A stretch of 64,000 nt of DNA from positions 847,001 to 911,000 of the forward strand of contig JAIGNY010000659.1 of assembly GCA_020152595.1 (NCBI GenBank), given 5' to 3'. The position numbers were made by a program, and so were the translations under genes. The DNA comes from Chiridota heheva. Lineage: Eukaryota > Echinodermata > Holothuroidea > Apodida > Chiridotidae. This document shows, piece after piece, positions 41,763 through 53,222 of the stretch; positions within the stretch are counted from its first letter, which is position 1, and every line of letters begins with the position of its first letter. Under the pieces are notes generated by a model. The model saw only the letters and a program-made list of their open reading frames with translations, did not search any database and was not told the origin of the DNA.

Positions 41763-43690
41763 GAAATGACTGGACTACCTATAAAAGCTTTAGAAAGGCT
41801 GTCCATAAAAACCTCAAAGAAGCTAGAAACACCTTCATCTGTGATAAACTTAAAAACTCACTTAACGAAAACCCAAAGGCATTTTGGTCCTATATCAAAA
41901 GATTAAGAAGTAACTCTGTAGGTGTGTCTGATCTACTAAATAACGGTAAACTCTGCAGTGACAGTAAAACTAAAGCTAACATTCTAAATGACCAGTTTTT
42001 CAGTGTTTTCACAGTAGAAAACACCTCCCAAATTCCTGTAACTAAACCACTTACCAACAGCAAAATAAACCAACTTATAATTACTCCAGAAGGTGTCAAA
42101 AAGCAACTGCATAACCTGGACCCCAACAAAGCCTCAGGTCCTGACCAAATACCACCATGGTTTCTAAAAGCACATGCTGATGACCTCTATGAAATTCTAA
42201 CTGATCTCTTTCAAACCTCTGTCGATAATGGTACTATCCCTAACAAGTGGAAAGAAGCAAACATATGTAGTGTTTTTAAAAAAGGTGATAAACAAAACCC
42301 AGCTAATTATAGACCTATTTCCCTCACCTGCGTTTGTAGTAAAATCCTTGAGCATATAATCCACTCACATGTGATGAAATTCCTTGATGAGCATAATATC
42401 TTAACTGATTTACAACATGGCTTCCGTGCAAAAAGATCGACTGAAACACAACTCCTCTTACAGTCTTAACAATAAATGATATCTCTAAACAAATTGACCA
42501 AAACAGTAACGTCTCTGTGGCTATTCTTGACTTCTCAAAAGCTTTTGATAAAGTCCCCCACCAGCGCCTGTTATCCAAACTTTCTGCCTATGGCATTGAT
42601 GGAACTCTTCTGGCCTGGTTTGCATCATTCCTCAACAACCGCATCCAGCGTGTTGTTTGCGATGGTGAAATCTCTGATTCTAAACAGGTTTTATCCGGTG
42701 TACCACAAGGTACTGTCTTGGGTCCTTTACTTTTCCTCTTATATATAAATGACATCCCTGATAATATAAACAGCACAGTCAGACTGTTTGCTGATGACTG
42801 CCTTGTGTACAGAACAATTGATAACCCCTCTGACCAACAAATCCTCCAAGATGATCTTAACAAACTTGAACAATGGCAAATGAATTTCAACCCCTCCAAA
42901 TGCTACATCTTGTCAATTTCCTCTAAGAAATGCTTTAAATCACCTGTTTATACCTTATGCAACCAGCCACTAAAACATGTCAACTCCCACCCATACCTAG
43001 GTGTTGAAATTGATAATAAACTTAGATGGGATAAACATATACATAACATAACCAAGAAAGCTAACTCTATACTTGGCCTTTTAAAACGTAACCTCTCAAA
43101 CTGTCCCACCGACGTTAAATCCACTGCTTATAAAGCTCTAGTCAGGCCAGAACTTGAGTACGCATCTGCAGTCTGGGACCCCATCACCAGTGCGATGTGG
43201 ATAAACTTGAATCTATTCAAAGGAGAGCAGCCAGGTTCTGTATGGCAGACTACTCTTATAAATCTAGTGTAAAAAACATGCTTTATAAATTAGATTGGCC
43301 CTGCTTAAAACAAGACGATACAACACCCGGCTACATATGCTATATAAAATCAATAACAATCTTGTCGCCATCAATAAAGATGAACTTATCCCCACCGTTA
43401 GAACTAATACAAGAAATAATCATGACCTTAATTTCCAGGTTCCCTATGCTAAAAAGAATGTATATAAACACTCTTTCTTCCCTCACACACTAAAGGATTG
43501 GAATGCTTTAATGTCAGACATTGTTCATGCACTAAGTCTCAATTGTTTCAAAGCTAAACTTACTAACACCTGTATTGCTAACTAGTTTTTTTTTTTATAT
43601 TATTTTTTACTCATACTTTTTACGCTCGGTTGGCGTTCATGTCCTCTTGAAGGATTTTTGCCGACTTAACCGTTTCAGATTCAGATTCAG
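41763..43690 (+). mobile_element. Jockey/CR1-like retrotransposon R1, longest copy
   Basis: Reverse transcriptase domain over three frames. The first (41924-42469) includes LDPNKASGPDQIPPWFLKA, WKEANICSVFKKGDKQNPAN, YRPISLT and LQHGFRAKRSTETQLLL. The second (42517-43272) has AILDFSKAFDKVPHQRLLSK, SGVPQGTVLGPLLFLLYIND, LFADDCLVYR (catalytic FADD) and YLGVEIDNKLRWDKHI. Later frames give IQRRAARFCMADYSYKSSVK and HTLKDWNALM to a stop. Breaks near 42468, 43190 and 43310 make it inactive. The 5' endonuclease is absent. The tail CAGATTCAGATTCAG is the family 3' repeat. Other copies: 37108, 59981 and 63705. Confidence 0.88.
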
Positions 43691-44195
43691 AAATTGTATC
43701 CAATTGTAAACAAAAAATATCACCAGAAAATTTGATAACTTGGAGTTACGACATAAAACCATAAGCTAATTTCAGCATAATTCAAGGTGTTAACTTGATT
43801 AGAATCATGAAAAAAGTTGCCGAAACGCCGCTCCCACTTCGGTGCTGCAAACGGTGACCCAACGGCGAGTTAAAAGTCTGTACTGCATGTGTACATTGCA
43901 CCTGACTAGTGTAAGGCCGGTAAGACTAACGAGAGGCTTGAAATTACACTTGGCAACGGGGTGGGGTGGTGGTGGATTTGCGAGAAGATTAGAACACAAA
44001 TGGAGGGGGTGGATTTGCGAGAAGATTAGAACACAAATGGAGGGGGTTAATACATGTACATCCATGGATTAAAAGATTTGTTCCTTGTTGTATTAACTTT
44101 TATGCAGTTAAGATTTATTCAAATTGGACCAAAAAATATGACATGAAATGGAGGGTCCAGGGTTCAAGTAGGGGGCCTATATCCTTCAAAAAAAA
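43691..44195. other. Transposon interior, non-coding
   Basis: Sequence between the R1 insertion and the THAP ORF. A 45-bp direct repeat (GGGGGTGGATTTGCGAGAAG) occurs twice at 43965-44045. No transposase catalytic domain could be read here. Confidence 0.4.
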
Positions 44196-44774
44196 TTAAC
44201 AACCTAACGTTAGGTAACCTACAAAACTAAGCTTTTTCTGTGCACGATACTCCGAAGAAAGCCTTGCCTTCTTTGCTGGCATTGTTGGTTGAGCTGACAG
44301 TACTACTTGTACTAGGCCTAGTTGTACTTGAACTTGTAGTAGGCCTAACCTTACTGCAACTTGGAACGGTAGCACTATCACTAGTAGTAGGCCTAGTAGT
44401 AGTGGTTGGACCAGGCCCATGGCTGGTGTTCTCATCCGGCTAGTGTTATCTGTAACTAGTGTAGGTTCGCCCTTTATTTCTGAGGTGGCATCGTCACTTT
44501 TCCCTTTCTTTATAGTTGGTACCGATCCAGGTAACAAAAATGATTTTGTGCTCAGACTAAACGACATTTTTAAACGCTGGTCGAAGGGGAAACATTCTTT
44601 TGCAAAATGGTCTCCGCAAATAACACTCGACTGTGTAACGTCGTTAGGGCTAAAGTCCTTCCAGGTAGTTTGCACAAATCTAATCCAGAAACGTCGTTGT
44701 TTAGCGTCTTGTGGAAATCTGTGCATCGAAACACCTTTTACATTTGTATTGCTGCATCCACCAACGAACGGCAT
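44196..44774 (-). CDS. THAP-domain protein of a transposon (start at Met 22 of the open frame)
   Basis: THAP domains are C2CH zinc-coordinating DNA-binding modules, common in transposases. From the internal ATG the frame reads MPFVGGCSNTNVKGVSMHRF then P, RRFWIRFVQ, VICGDHFAKECF and LPGSVPTIKKG. Present are the second zinc Cys (GGC), the HRFP segment, the invariant Trp, the C-x2-H pair (ICGDH) and the VPTI end. The first zinc Cys expected about four residues before GGC is missing (Phe lies there), so zinc binding is probably impaired unless an upstream exon supplies it. The C-terminal half is hydrophobic low-complexity and may be out of frame; another frame is Ser/Thr-rich. The open frame continues upstream to 44837. 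Confidence 0.7.
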   Translation of the reverse strand: MPFVGGCSNTNVKGVSMHRFPQDAKQRRFWIRFVQTTWKDFSPNDVTQSSVICGDHFAKECFPFDQRLKMSFSLSTKSFLLPGSVPTIKKGKSDDATSEIKGEPTLVTDNTSRMRTPAMGLVQPLLLGLLLVIVLPFQVAVRLGLLQVQVQLGLVQVVLSAQPTMPAKKARLSSEYRAQKKLSFVGYLTLGC

Positions 44775-45147
44775 TTTCTTGATTTTTCTTCGAAAAGCTA
44801 AGCGTATCACTATCACAGTATCAACAGTATCGTACAATCAGTGTCAGTACAGTTTACACACTAACTCAATACAATCAGCTAGGCCTAGTAATAATATTTG
44901 GCCAGTCTATTCACGTAGTTGCAAATGGGTGCCTAACCCTACGTCATCATCAAGTGGTGACGTCACTACGGAATATTTTTTTTTTTTTTTTTTTGGGTCG
45001 ATGAAAACCGGCAATTTCAAACACATTTTTTTCTCTGTAAACGATCATTTTTCGTGATTTTTAAGTTGGATATTTAAATTTGAGGGGAATAAAAACCCAT
45101 AGGCAACTTTTCAGCGATTTTTTTTCTTCATGGCAGGCCCTCTTTAA

Positions 45148-45599
45148 CCCTCGTGATGACGTAATACCCATGGTCCAAGCTCTTACAGAGACACGGGGAC
45201 TATGATCGAATTTATTCCCTAAATAAGATTTCACAATTGACGAAAAATGACTGGAAACTATTCACCTTTGCAACCTTACATACTTAGTTTTTAATTTGAT
45301 AAAAAGACATTTAGATACTGGAGAAAATTGAAAATGGATCATAAATTATCAAAATTATGAAGCATGACTGGGCGAGGATATTATGGGTTTTTTTTTAATG
45401 TAAATCCAGTTTTTCATTGTCTTTTGTAATTCTTTGAAAAAGTCGAAGGGTTACATCAAATTCTGGTCGAAGCATTTTGAGTTTTACCATACCGCAAATA
45501 AATTTTGTAGAAGGAATAGACCTGTAATAGTTTTCGGTGACAAACATTTAAAAACGGGAAAAAAGATTAATAAATAAAAATTGCGATTAGTCCACTTAG
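45148..45599. other. Unassigned AT-rich DNA
   Basis: No exon or repeat recognised. Confidence 0.35.
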
Positions 45600-46528
45600 T
45601 ACCGTGGCTCTGAAGTGACATTTCGAGTTCACGACTTCACGAGATTTTCGTCACGTGTTCATGAGTTTTTCATCACGAATTCGCGAGATTTTCGTCACGA
45701 ATTTTTAGTCACGAGTTCACGACTTAACGAGTTTCAATACGTGTATTGTTTATAAGTGACCACGTGTTGCGCCAAGTGGGATATCGGTAGTACGGAACTA
45801 ATAAGGTATCACTCCGGAATCCAAAAATGAGAAGCCTTAGAGAAAAGGGTAACAAAGATATTTTCGAGAAGTCCCATTTAATGGGACAGGAAGCTGAGAA
45901 GTTGAAAATTTCAGGAATGGTAGAGAAAGGATAGGTCTTGACTATGCATATCCAAACTTGACGAGATTTGTTTCCGTAATAGTTTAATGGCGAACTATTT
46001 TACCATGGACCCACACCAAAATTTGAGTAATTTGGTGAGGGTGTATAACACCTCTATACTTCAGCCCAAAAAAAGGGTCAAAACCTCTGGTTACTTCCTA
46101 TTGAAAGTACCCTCATCCGAAAAATATTAGATGGTACTTTTTGGAAAATATCACAAAAGATTCCAAATCTATAAGATCCTGGTACAAAAAGGACCCCGAA
46201 CTTGACTCTTTCATCATAGGCTTCAATAGGGCTAATAATTATTTCCGTGCTACCTGTAGCAACACTGGGTATATGTATAATACATGTAGGCCTAAAAAGG
46301 ACAGTGAAGTCCTGAATTTGTAATAAAAAAACTCATGAACTCGTTATGTCGTGAATTCGTCAGAAAAACTCATTAAATCGAGAATTTGTGACACAACTCG
46401 TAAAGTTGTGATGAAAAACTTATGATGAAAAAGTTGTGAATTCGTAAATTCGTGACGAAAAAGTTGTGAACTCCTGAAATCGTGACGAAAAACTCGTGAA
46501 GTCGAAATGTCTTTTCAGAGCCACGGTA
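45600..46528. mobile_element. Foldback-like element with TACCGTGGCTCTGAA ends
   Basis: The left end TACCGTGGCTCTGAAGTGAC and its inverse at 46504-46528 (TTCAGAGCCACGGTA). Each arm (45600-45760, 46330-46528) consists of short repeats of CGTGAATTCGTGACGAAAAA type in opposite orientation, so the arms pair over ~150 bp. Element E copy 2 is nested inside. Non-coding. Confidence 0.75.
45786..46255. mobile_element. Inverted-repeat DNA element E, copy 2
   Basis: The left end GGTAGTACGGAACTAATAAG and the inverse of the right end (GGTAGCACGGAAATAATTA) pair over ~17 bp. 470 bp, closely similar to 9091-9570 throughout. Sits inside the foldback element at 45600-46528. Confidence 0.75.
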
Positions 46529-46839
46529 GCTCAGTCCTATTTTACGTAATGATAATCCTCAAACTTTGATAAGCCAAATCGGGAGCGCTATAATCCTCAA
46601 AATTTGATGAACAATATCGAGAACACTAATTCCAAAATAGAAGACTTTAATTATCTAACCAAACTTTAATTTTGTCTTAAATGCTATATTCATGTCTCAG
46701 TTATATATCAGTAGACGTTCACAGACCCTTATAATGGTAATGGTACATGTGATCAATATGTGTAGCACTTTGGAGAACTGGCCGATTTGATAGCATGTTA
46801 TTTCATAGAAATGCCAACAACCTTTTGACACCACACTTG
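46529..46839. other. Unassigned DNA
   Basis: Nothing recognised. Confidence 0.35.
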
Positions 46840-47049
46840 TCAAATAAAAGTAAAACTTGGCTTTTTCTTATAGTTTTCAATTTGGCTGACTCCGGGAAAA
46901 TCGCGAATTATTTTCAACCTCCATGTGTGATCGTCACCCGACATGCCCGATAACCAGATAAGTGGATTGACAGCAGCTTGGCGATCGATCTTGCTCTTCT
47001 TTTGCTCACATTCCACCCAATAAAGCCTTTGTTTTTTGACGATGATTTT
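46840..47049 (-). CDS. Candidate terminal exon of an unrecognised gene
   Basis: On the minus strand a fair acceptor (TTTTTTCGCATTTCAG) precedes an open frame encoding KIIVKKQRLYWVECEQKK, DRQAAVNPLIWLSGMSGDDH, TWRLKIIRDFPGVSQIENYK and a stop at 46840. The amino-acid composition (Trp, Cys, charged residues mixed) looks like real protein and unlike the repeat-derived frames nearby. I cannot name a family, and no partner exon was found upstream in the window. It could be a fossil or chance frame. Confidence 0.25.
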   Translation of the reverse strand, partial: KIIVKKQRLYWVECEQKKSKIDRQAAVNPLIWLSGMSGDDHTWRLKIIRDFPGVSQIENYKKKPSFTFI

Positions 47050-47384
47050 CTGAAATGCGAAAAAACACAAATTAAATAACAGTAATCAGGTAATGAATTT
47101 AATGAAAATTAGATGTGAACACGCGTGAGCCGGAATAACTTAAGGGGGTAGAGTGTGACCCATAGAATGTTTCGTCGGGCACCAACATGGTACTGAAGAG
47201 GTATCAATTATACATTTATGTTTTTGTCACAGTTCGCAAAAAGACAAAGTGCTTCTGAAAATGCTTTTGAAAAGACCATGGATATTCTATCTTATTTTCT
47301 CGGTTGTACGAGGTAGGGAGTGGTCCTAGCACTGATCTTAATCGGGCAGAGATGCAGAGACGGCGGATGATGTCTGAGTCTGAG

Positions 47385-47705
47385 GGCACAGGATCTGAGG
47401 GCACAGGATCTGAGGGCACAGGATCTGAGGGCACAGGATCTGAGGGCACAGGATCTGAGGGGGCACAGGATCTGAGGGCACAGGATCTGAGGGCACAGGA
47501 TCTGAGGGCACAGGATCTGAGGGCACAGGATCTGAGGGCACAGGATCTGAGGGCACAGGATCTGAGGGCACAGGATCTGAGGGCACAGGATCTGAGGGCA
47601 CAGGATCTGAGGGCACAGGATCTGAGGGCACAGGATCTGAGGGCACAGGATCTGAGGGCACAGGATCTGAGGGCACAGGATCTGAGGGCACAGGATTTGA
47701 GGGGG
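47385..47705. repeat. 15-bp minisatellite (GGCACAGGATCTGAG), ~21 copies
   Basis: Nearly perfect. One unit has an extra two G at about 47460, which changes the reading frame of the repeat. Several frames on both strands stay open (SEGTG, AQDLR, CPQIL, PVPSD repeats). I treat them as artefacts. Confidence 0.97.
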
Positions 47706-48369
47706 CATTTTCCAACTGTTGTAATTTAAAACTTCAAAAATGCAAGGTATTTTGGTCCAAATTTCGGTAAAATACATTTGTATATAAGCCGATATTAAGA
47801 TCCACAAAAATTGGTAAAATTATAGATCATATTAAGTCTTGAAGTCGGAAGGATTAAAATTTATAGATCATGATTAGATAAGCCAATTCTATTGGGCATG
47901 AATCGGAATATGTTTTAGGTCTAAAATAATGTGAAAAGCAAATAAGGGGCCCTTGGAATTATTTAGGAGGCCATCATTTTCTTGGTGAGAATAAATTAAA
48001 CTCGGTATATCAGTACAAATTATATCACATTGCCCAAATTCACACTCAGTCTTCACAGCGTCAGTGGACAGGTGGAAAGTGTCCCCATTTTATGTTTTTT
48101 CCAGAACCCAAATCAAAGGCGCTCCACGGTTGAAATTTGGGGTATTTTGCTTGATGTTTGTGGTCTTTCTTCAATCTGCCAATATTAAATGACATAGCGG
48201 CACTTTGTAAACTTTACCAAAACGATGGAAGAGGGCATGTCAGTCTGTCAGTTTAAGTCATGACAATGACCTGGCGGACTGCCTGATCCAAATAGTAAGT
48301 TTTGCCAGGGACGACACGTAGCCAGGAAGCGGAAAGTAGAGAGAAAGGTCATCCCTAAAAGGTTTTCTC
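47706..48369. other. Unassigned DNA
   Basis: No exon or transposon end recognised. Confidence 0.35.
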
Positions 48370-49110
48370 TAGAAAAAATTAAATAAGGAAATTATTAACA
48401 AAACAAAAAAATTGTTGGAAATTTTGGTAAAATTATTAGAAATTTTAATGAAATTTTGCAAGATTTTTAGATGAAAATTACCCTAAAATTGAAGAAATAT
48501 TGCGCCAAAAATAAACGAAATTTTCCGAGAATTGAGGAAGATGGCAAGAGAATGAAAGAAATATTCCCAAAATTGAAAAGATATCCCAAACATTAAAGAG
48601 CATTTCCCCAAAATTAAAGAAAACATACCTAAAATTGAAGACAAATAGCTCCAAATTGAAAGAAATTTCCCAAATGAAAACTTAAGAAACATGACCATTT
48701 ATCGAGAAAAAAATTGCAGAAAATTTACCAAAAATTGAAGAAAAACTGCCCAAAAATGAAGATAATTTTCTAAACATTGAAGGAAATTTACCAAAAATTG
48801 AAGATGAAGAAAGTTTACCAAAAGATCTAAGAAACATTTCACCCACATAAAGGAAATTGTCCGAAAATTGAAGAAAACTGCACGAGAATTAAGGAAATCG
48901 CCCAAAATTGAAAGACATTTCTCAAACAATGAAGGAAATTTACAGACAATTTTTTGTCAAATCGAAGACAAGATATCCCATACATTGAACTGTTGAAGGA
49001 AATGTCCCTAAAATGGAAGAAACTTTACTAAAATTGAAGAAAACTTCTCCAAATTGAAGGAAAATTGCCGCTAATTGAAGAAAATTGACAGACTGACCGA
49101 AAATCGAAAA
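48370..49110. repeat. Degenerate AT-rich tandem repeat (GGAAATTTxCCAAAAATTGAAG)
   Basis: Irregular units of about 24-36 bp with GAAGGAAATTTACC and AAAAATTGAAGA. Same family as 9940-10440. Minus frames here are Phe/Leu-rich artefacts. Confidence 0.7.
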
Positions 49111-49584
49111 ACAATTGCATTAATATGCATGTTGGGCGTGGCTTAACGTGAAAGTACTAAATTATGTAAACACCATAAACGATGTTTCAGATTTATGCTA
49201 TATGTGGTACACAGATGGGTCATGGTCTGTCACGGCACCAAAATAGCTGTTTCTGGTACTGATGCATGTTTACTTGAAGTTTCTGGTGAACGGTTACATC
49301 TCAAATACCATGTTTACGAATGTTTCATGTTTATAATGCGTATCCGTAACCGGAAAGATTGTACTCATGGTAAGTAGTTTCACGATGCGTTCACGATATG
49401 CTAAGAAATATCCGTTACATTTTCGTTGGCAGAAACATCGTAAACATCTTTTCTTAAATATACACCATGTTTACAGAATAACGTTAATTTCCTAAACATG
49501 GTCAACATATTCAGGCGGAATTTCAGCAAGCGTATATTCTGGAAACATGCAAAAGACGATTAAGCTGCGTTTCCATTGTAACTT

Positions 49585-50110
49585 ATATTTCATAAACATG
49601 GTATGAACATTTCCGTGAAATATCTGATAACGGAAAGTTCATAAACTCCATTTGTAGATTTACTATACGCTTACGAACTAATTTATATTTCATAAACATA
49701 GTACGAACATTTCCGTGAAGTATCCAATAACGGAAAGTTTATAAACTCCATTTGTAGATTTACTATACGCTTACGAACTAACTTACAGTTCATAAACATG
49801 GTACGAACATTTCCGTGAAGTATCCGATAACGGAAAGTCCATGAGCTCCATTTGTAGATTTACTTTACGTTTACGAACTAACTTAAACTACCTACACATG
49901 TTTTGAGCGTTTCCGTTGATATCCGGCAACGGATAATTTGTAAATTCGATTTGTATATTTCTTACGTTTTTAGGATCAAACTTAAATTTCATAAACATTG
50001 TTTCAGTGTTTCCGTGGAAGATGCAATAACTGAAAACTTGTTAACTCTGTTTATATATTTCCTACGCGTTCAAGAAATGACATAAATTTCATAAACATGG
50101 TTACAGCGTT
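49585..50110. repeat. 100-bp satellite, ~5 units
   Basis: Units of exactly 100 bp: TTATATTTCATAAACATGGT, then GAACATTTCCGTGAA, GATAACGGAAAGTTCATAAA, CTCCATTTGTAGATTTACT and ACGCTTACGAACTAA. The first three are ~90% alike; the last two are more diverged. Inverted relatives are at 58800-59220. Confidence 0.9.
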
Positions 50111-50339
50111 TCCCATGCATAAAAAGATAATGTGCACAAAACACTTATCTCTTACAATCATGATTACCAGAATTTTTGTCTTCATGTCTTCATTTATGCG
50201 TTATGTGTCAAAAACCCTACAATTAAATATTTAAAAATGTAATCAATGGACGAAAGAGATCACCAATTTGTTTTATGATATATCTAATAGAATTATACCG
50301 TAACTGCTGGATAAAAATATTTGTTCACATAGGTCTTAA

Positions 50340-50578
50340 AGCACTAGACCAAAAGTGAGGGCGCTTGTTTTTGCGAATTTCACAGATATATTATCCACAA
50401 CAGATAAACAACAATAATTTTCATGCTTTCATAGCGCACAGACAACGTGAGGGCAAAGGTCACTTGAATATTCATATCAACCAGATAATTACTGTATACT
50501 GTTGCGTGCTAGATAAGCATTTAATGTTTTTGCCCCCAAAAAAAAAAAAATGCTATCACATTTCATTCCAGTGCCCCT
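50340..50578. mobile_element. TTAA-flanked MITE, family M1, copy 2
   Basis: The left end GCACTAGACCAAAAGTGAGG and right end CATTCCAGTGCCCCTTT lie between TTAA at 50336-50339 and 50579-50582. The internal TTTTTGCGAATTTCACAGAT and GGTCACTTGAATATTCATAT match copy 1. Confidence 0.85.
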
Positions 50579-53181
50579 TTAACTTGTCTAAAATTGTCAC
50601 TACTTGTTCCCATACATTTGCTGTTCCCGCAACATATGCGCTTCTTTAAATGTTGTTTGATCATTATCAAAACAAAATGGATTAACATAAGAAAGTAATC
50701 GCATATTACACTTACAAATTCATATGCTGTAAAGTAGTGGTAAAATATTCATCCATTTTGATACTTAGTTTTGACTATTTCTTAAACAGTTTAACTGGTG
50801 GTGGCGCTACAAGGGACACGGGGACATCCCCCGCAAGATCGTTTTGCCCCCAGAAAATTGTGTAAAGTGACATATACTTGATCTGATTGATCTGTTCATA
50901 ATCTTTGCCCCCTCCCCCTCCCAACCAGGCCTCCATGAGACAAAACTGCCCTCTCTTTTCCGCCGCGCAGCAACAAAATCCTGACGCCCCACTCAGTTTA
51001 ACTATGATGTCGCCTCTCATATAAGTTAAAAGCTTTCAGAAAATCCATGATATATATAACTGATATGTGATGTTTTTCTAACTTAATTGCTTTATCTGTT
51101 TATAAATGCCGCGACATGAACACTAACATTTCTGGGAAATCGGAAGAGCTTTGGTGTTCCACCACCTTGATCACAACAAGGACCTGTAAACGAACCCAAG
51201 GACTGCCCACACATTCCGTGCAATTCGCGCTCTGCGCTCATTCTGTCGCATGCGTTGTCATGGTGTCAGCAAAATTAACATCAATTTCCCATTCTTACCT
51301 TTAAATAGATATTCTCTTGCCTTTTTTTGTGGGGTTATTGCCTTTATTTTAGTGACAAATTATCACTGTTCAGCTGTTAGTCCATAATTCAATATGATAT
51401 ATGATCAATATCTGAACATGGTGCCCTTCACTAGTCGCGCCCCTGCCTGATGTAAAAGGAAGATTGCCCATTGAAAGGATCTTGCCTTCCAGGTGTCATT
51501 CTTCCTTTCCAGTGAAGAGTAAATTTGAAAAACAAATTAAATCAATATGTAAAAAGGTAAAAGCGAATAAAAATAAATCCGCAAACCATAAGAAGGCTGT
51601 TTTGATAAGGTTAAAAACCTGGATTTCACGTAATTATGATTGCAGAATATTTATTGATCAATATTGTGTCAAATCTATGGTCTAAGTCTTGCACTTCTCG
51701 TGATTTTGGTAGCAGAAATTTGCTTATAATTGTGCCGTTGTGATAGAAGGAGGAAGGTGGGGTGAGGAGGGGGGGGACGGACATGGGCCGTCCTGAATAA
51801 TTCTCAGAGCAATTATTTTTAAAAGGAATTCTTTTAACTATTCACCTGTTGGGCAATTAATTTCCAGCATTGGTCTTGGCTCCAGAATCTGAAACCCATA
51901 GGCTACAGAATCTGAAACCCATAGGTGGGATTTGCTTATATGAAATTTGGGGAAAACAAAAGTGGGAGAGGGAGTTGGGGAAAATCATAAAATCACGCTT
52001 AGATACAACAGTACAAACAAAAAATCACAATGCAAATTTGGAAAAGGTGGGGGTAGGGCTAGTTCCCCCTTGCACCCTCAAATCCTGCCTTGCTCAAAAC
52101 CATATGTGTAAGACTTGGAACCAGGGGCACGTGCCTCCCACTTTTTAAAAATGGACAAAAGTAGTGCCTCTTTTTTAAAATGAAGAGTTCCCCTCAATCT
52201 GTCAATTACTGTCAACAAGTGCCTTATTTGATTCCCCCCCTCCCTCACCTTGCCCCGAGGCCCCATGACGAAGCTCCCAGACGCTTAGCGTTTTTTGACG
52301 TGATTTTATTATCAGAAAGTTGTTTGAAATTGTGTCATTCTACACTAAATATAATTATAAAAGGAATATCTTTTGGTAAAGGTTCAAACGTAGGATCCCA
52401 ATGGTAAAATGTGTCTTTAGGTTCAGGGATGATTTCCATGTTTTAATGTAAGAATATTGTTTTAAGAGAAACATTTACAACGCTTGATTTGAATACATAT
52501 TGCAGAAGTTGAAATTAAAAAGAATAAAATATAATTGAGGACGATCTTTGCGCCCCTAGAGTATGCGACGACCTCGCAGACAGCTTCACTGGGAGAATTT
52601 GCCCTCTAACCCTGGCCACCACGCCACTTATCAGAACATTTCCCGATGGTAAGAAACGTTGAGTAGAGACACGTATGAACCGGGACCAGCAAGAGGGCCT
52701 TGACCCTCAATACTCAATAGTTTTACTAGGGGCCGAGTACTATTCCCCCCTCCCCACCCCGCATCCTCCCCTCCCCTTCCCTCCCCTTCCCAATAATGAA
52801 GATCTAACAAATTGATATTAAGGAGTCAGGACTTTTATCTTCCGGAAATTTTCAATTCTAGAGAAAATTCCTTTAATTTTCGTGAAATTTTTCCAGTTCT
52901 GGGACATTTGCTTCAGTTTTCGGGGTATTTTTCAAAATTTCGGACATTTTTGAAAAATTTATTTAATTTTCTAGAAACTTCTTTCATTCTCCTGAAGTTT
53001 GCTTTAATTTAAAAAAATATATTATATATATATTAAAAAGATATTTCTAAAAATATTTAATTTTCGGGATTTATTTTCATTTTCATAAATTTTCTTTAAA
53101 TTAGATTTAACCACTTTTATGTCAATAATTCCTCAAGTTTACTCTGTATGCAACCTGAGAAGGTAAAATTCTCTGTAGGTC

Positions 53182-53222
53182 ACTCCCCCTCCCCTCCCCT
53201 CCCCTCCACACACACACCCCCG
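53182..53222. other. C-tract capable of quadruplex on the minus strand
   Basis: CCCCCTCCCCTCCCCTCCCC followed by TCC and CACACACACACCCCC. Four C runs with one-base loops give a G-quadruplex motif on the opposite strand. It is also a mirror-like polypyrimidine tract. Confidence 0.6.

Larger units (their letters stand above)
41340..45143. mobile_element. Transposon with 211-bp inverted termini, TTAA flanks and a THAP ORF
   Basis: The left terminus 41340-41550 and right terminus 44932-45143 are ~90% inverse copies (AGAGGGCCTGCCATG outside, GTTAGGCACCCATTTG inside). TTAA flanks both (41336-41339, 45144-45147). Inside are a short plus-strand frame (41596-41733), retrotransposon R1 (41763-43690) and a minus-strand THAP ORF. 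TTAA targets plus a THAP domain fit the Kolobok superfamily; P-like elements also carry THAP but use 8-bp targets. The catalytic transposase part is not present. Confidence 0.8.
49228..50582 (+). repeat. Long inverted repeat, left arm
   Basis: Reverse complement of 58002-59603 (which has an extra ~320 bp at 58437-58757). The arm begins ACCAAAATAGCTGTTTCTGG, passes through the 100-bp satellite units (49585-50110), then a shared AT-rich segment, and ends exactly at the inner TTAA of a family M1 MITE. The two arms lie 7.4 kb apart. Confidence 0.85.

Noticed and set aside
44419..45057. 212-codon plus-strand frame opposite the THAP ORF
   Set aside because: Shadow of the minus-strand THAP frame; the conserved motifs read only on the minus strand.
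47216..47807. 141- and 171-codon repetitive frames
   Set aside because: Artefacts of the 15-bp array; open on both strands simultaneously.
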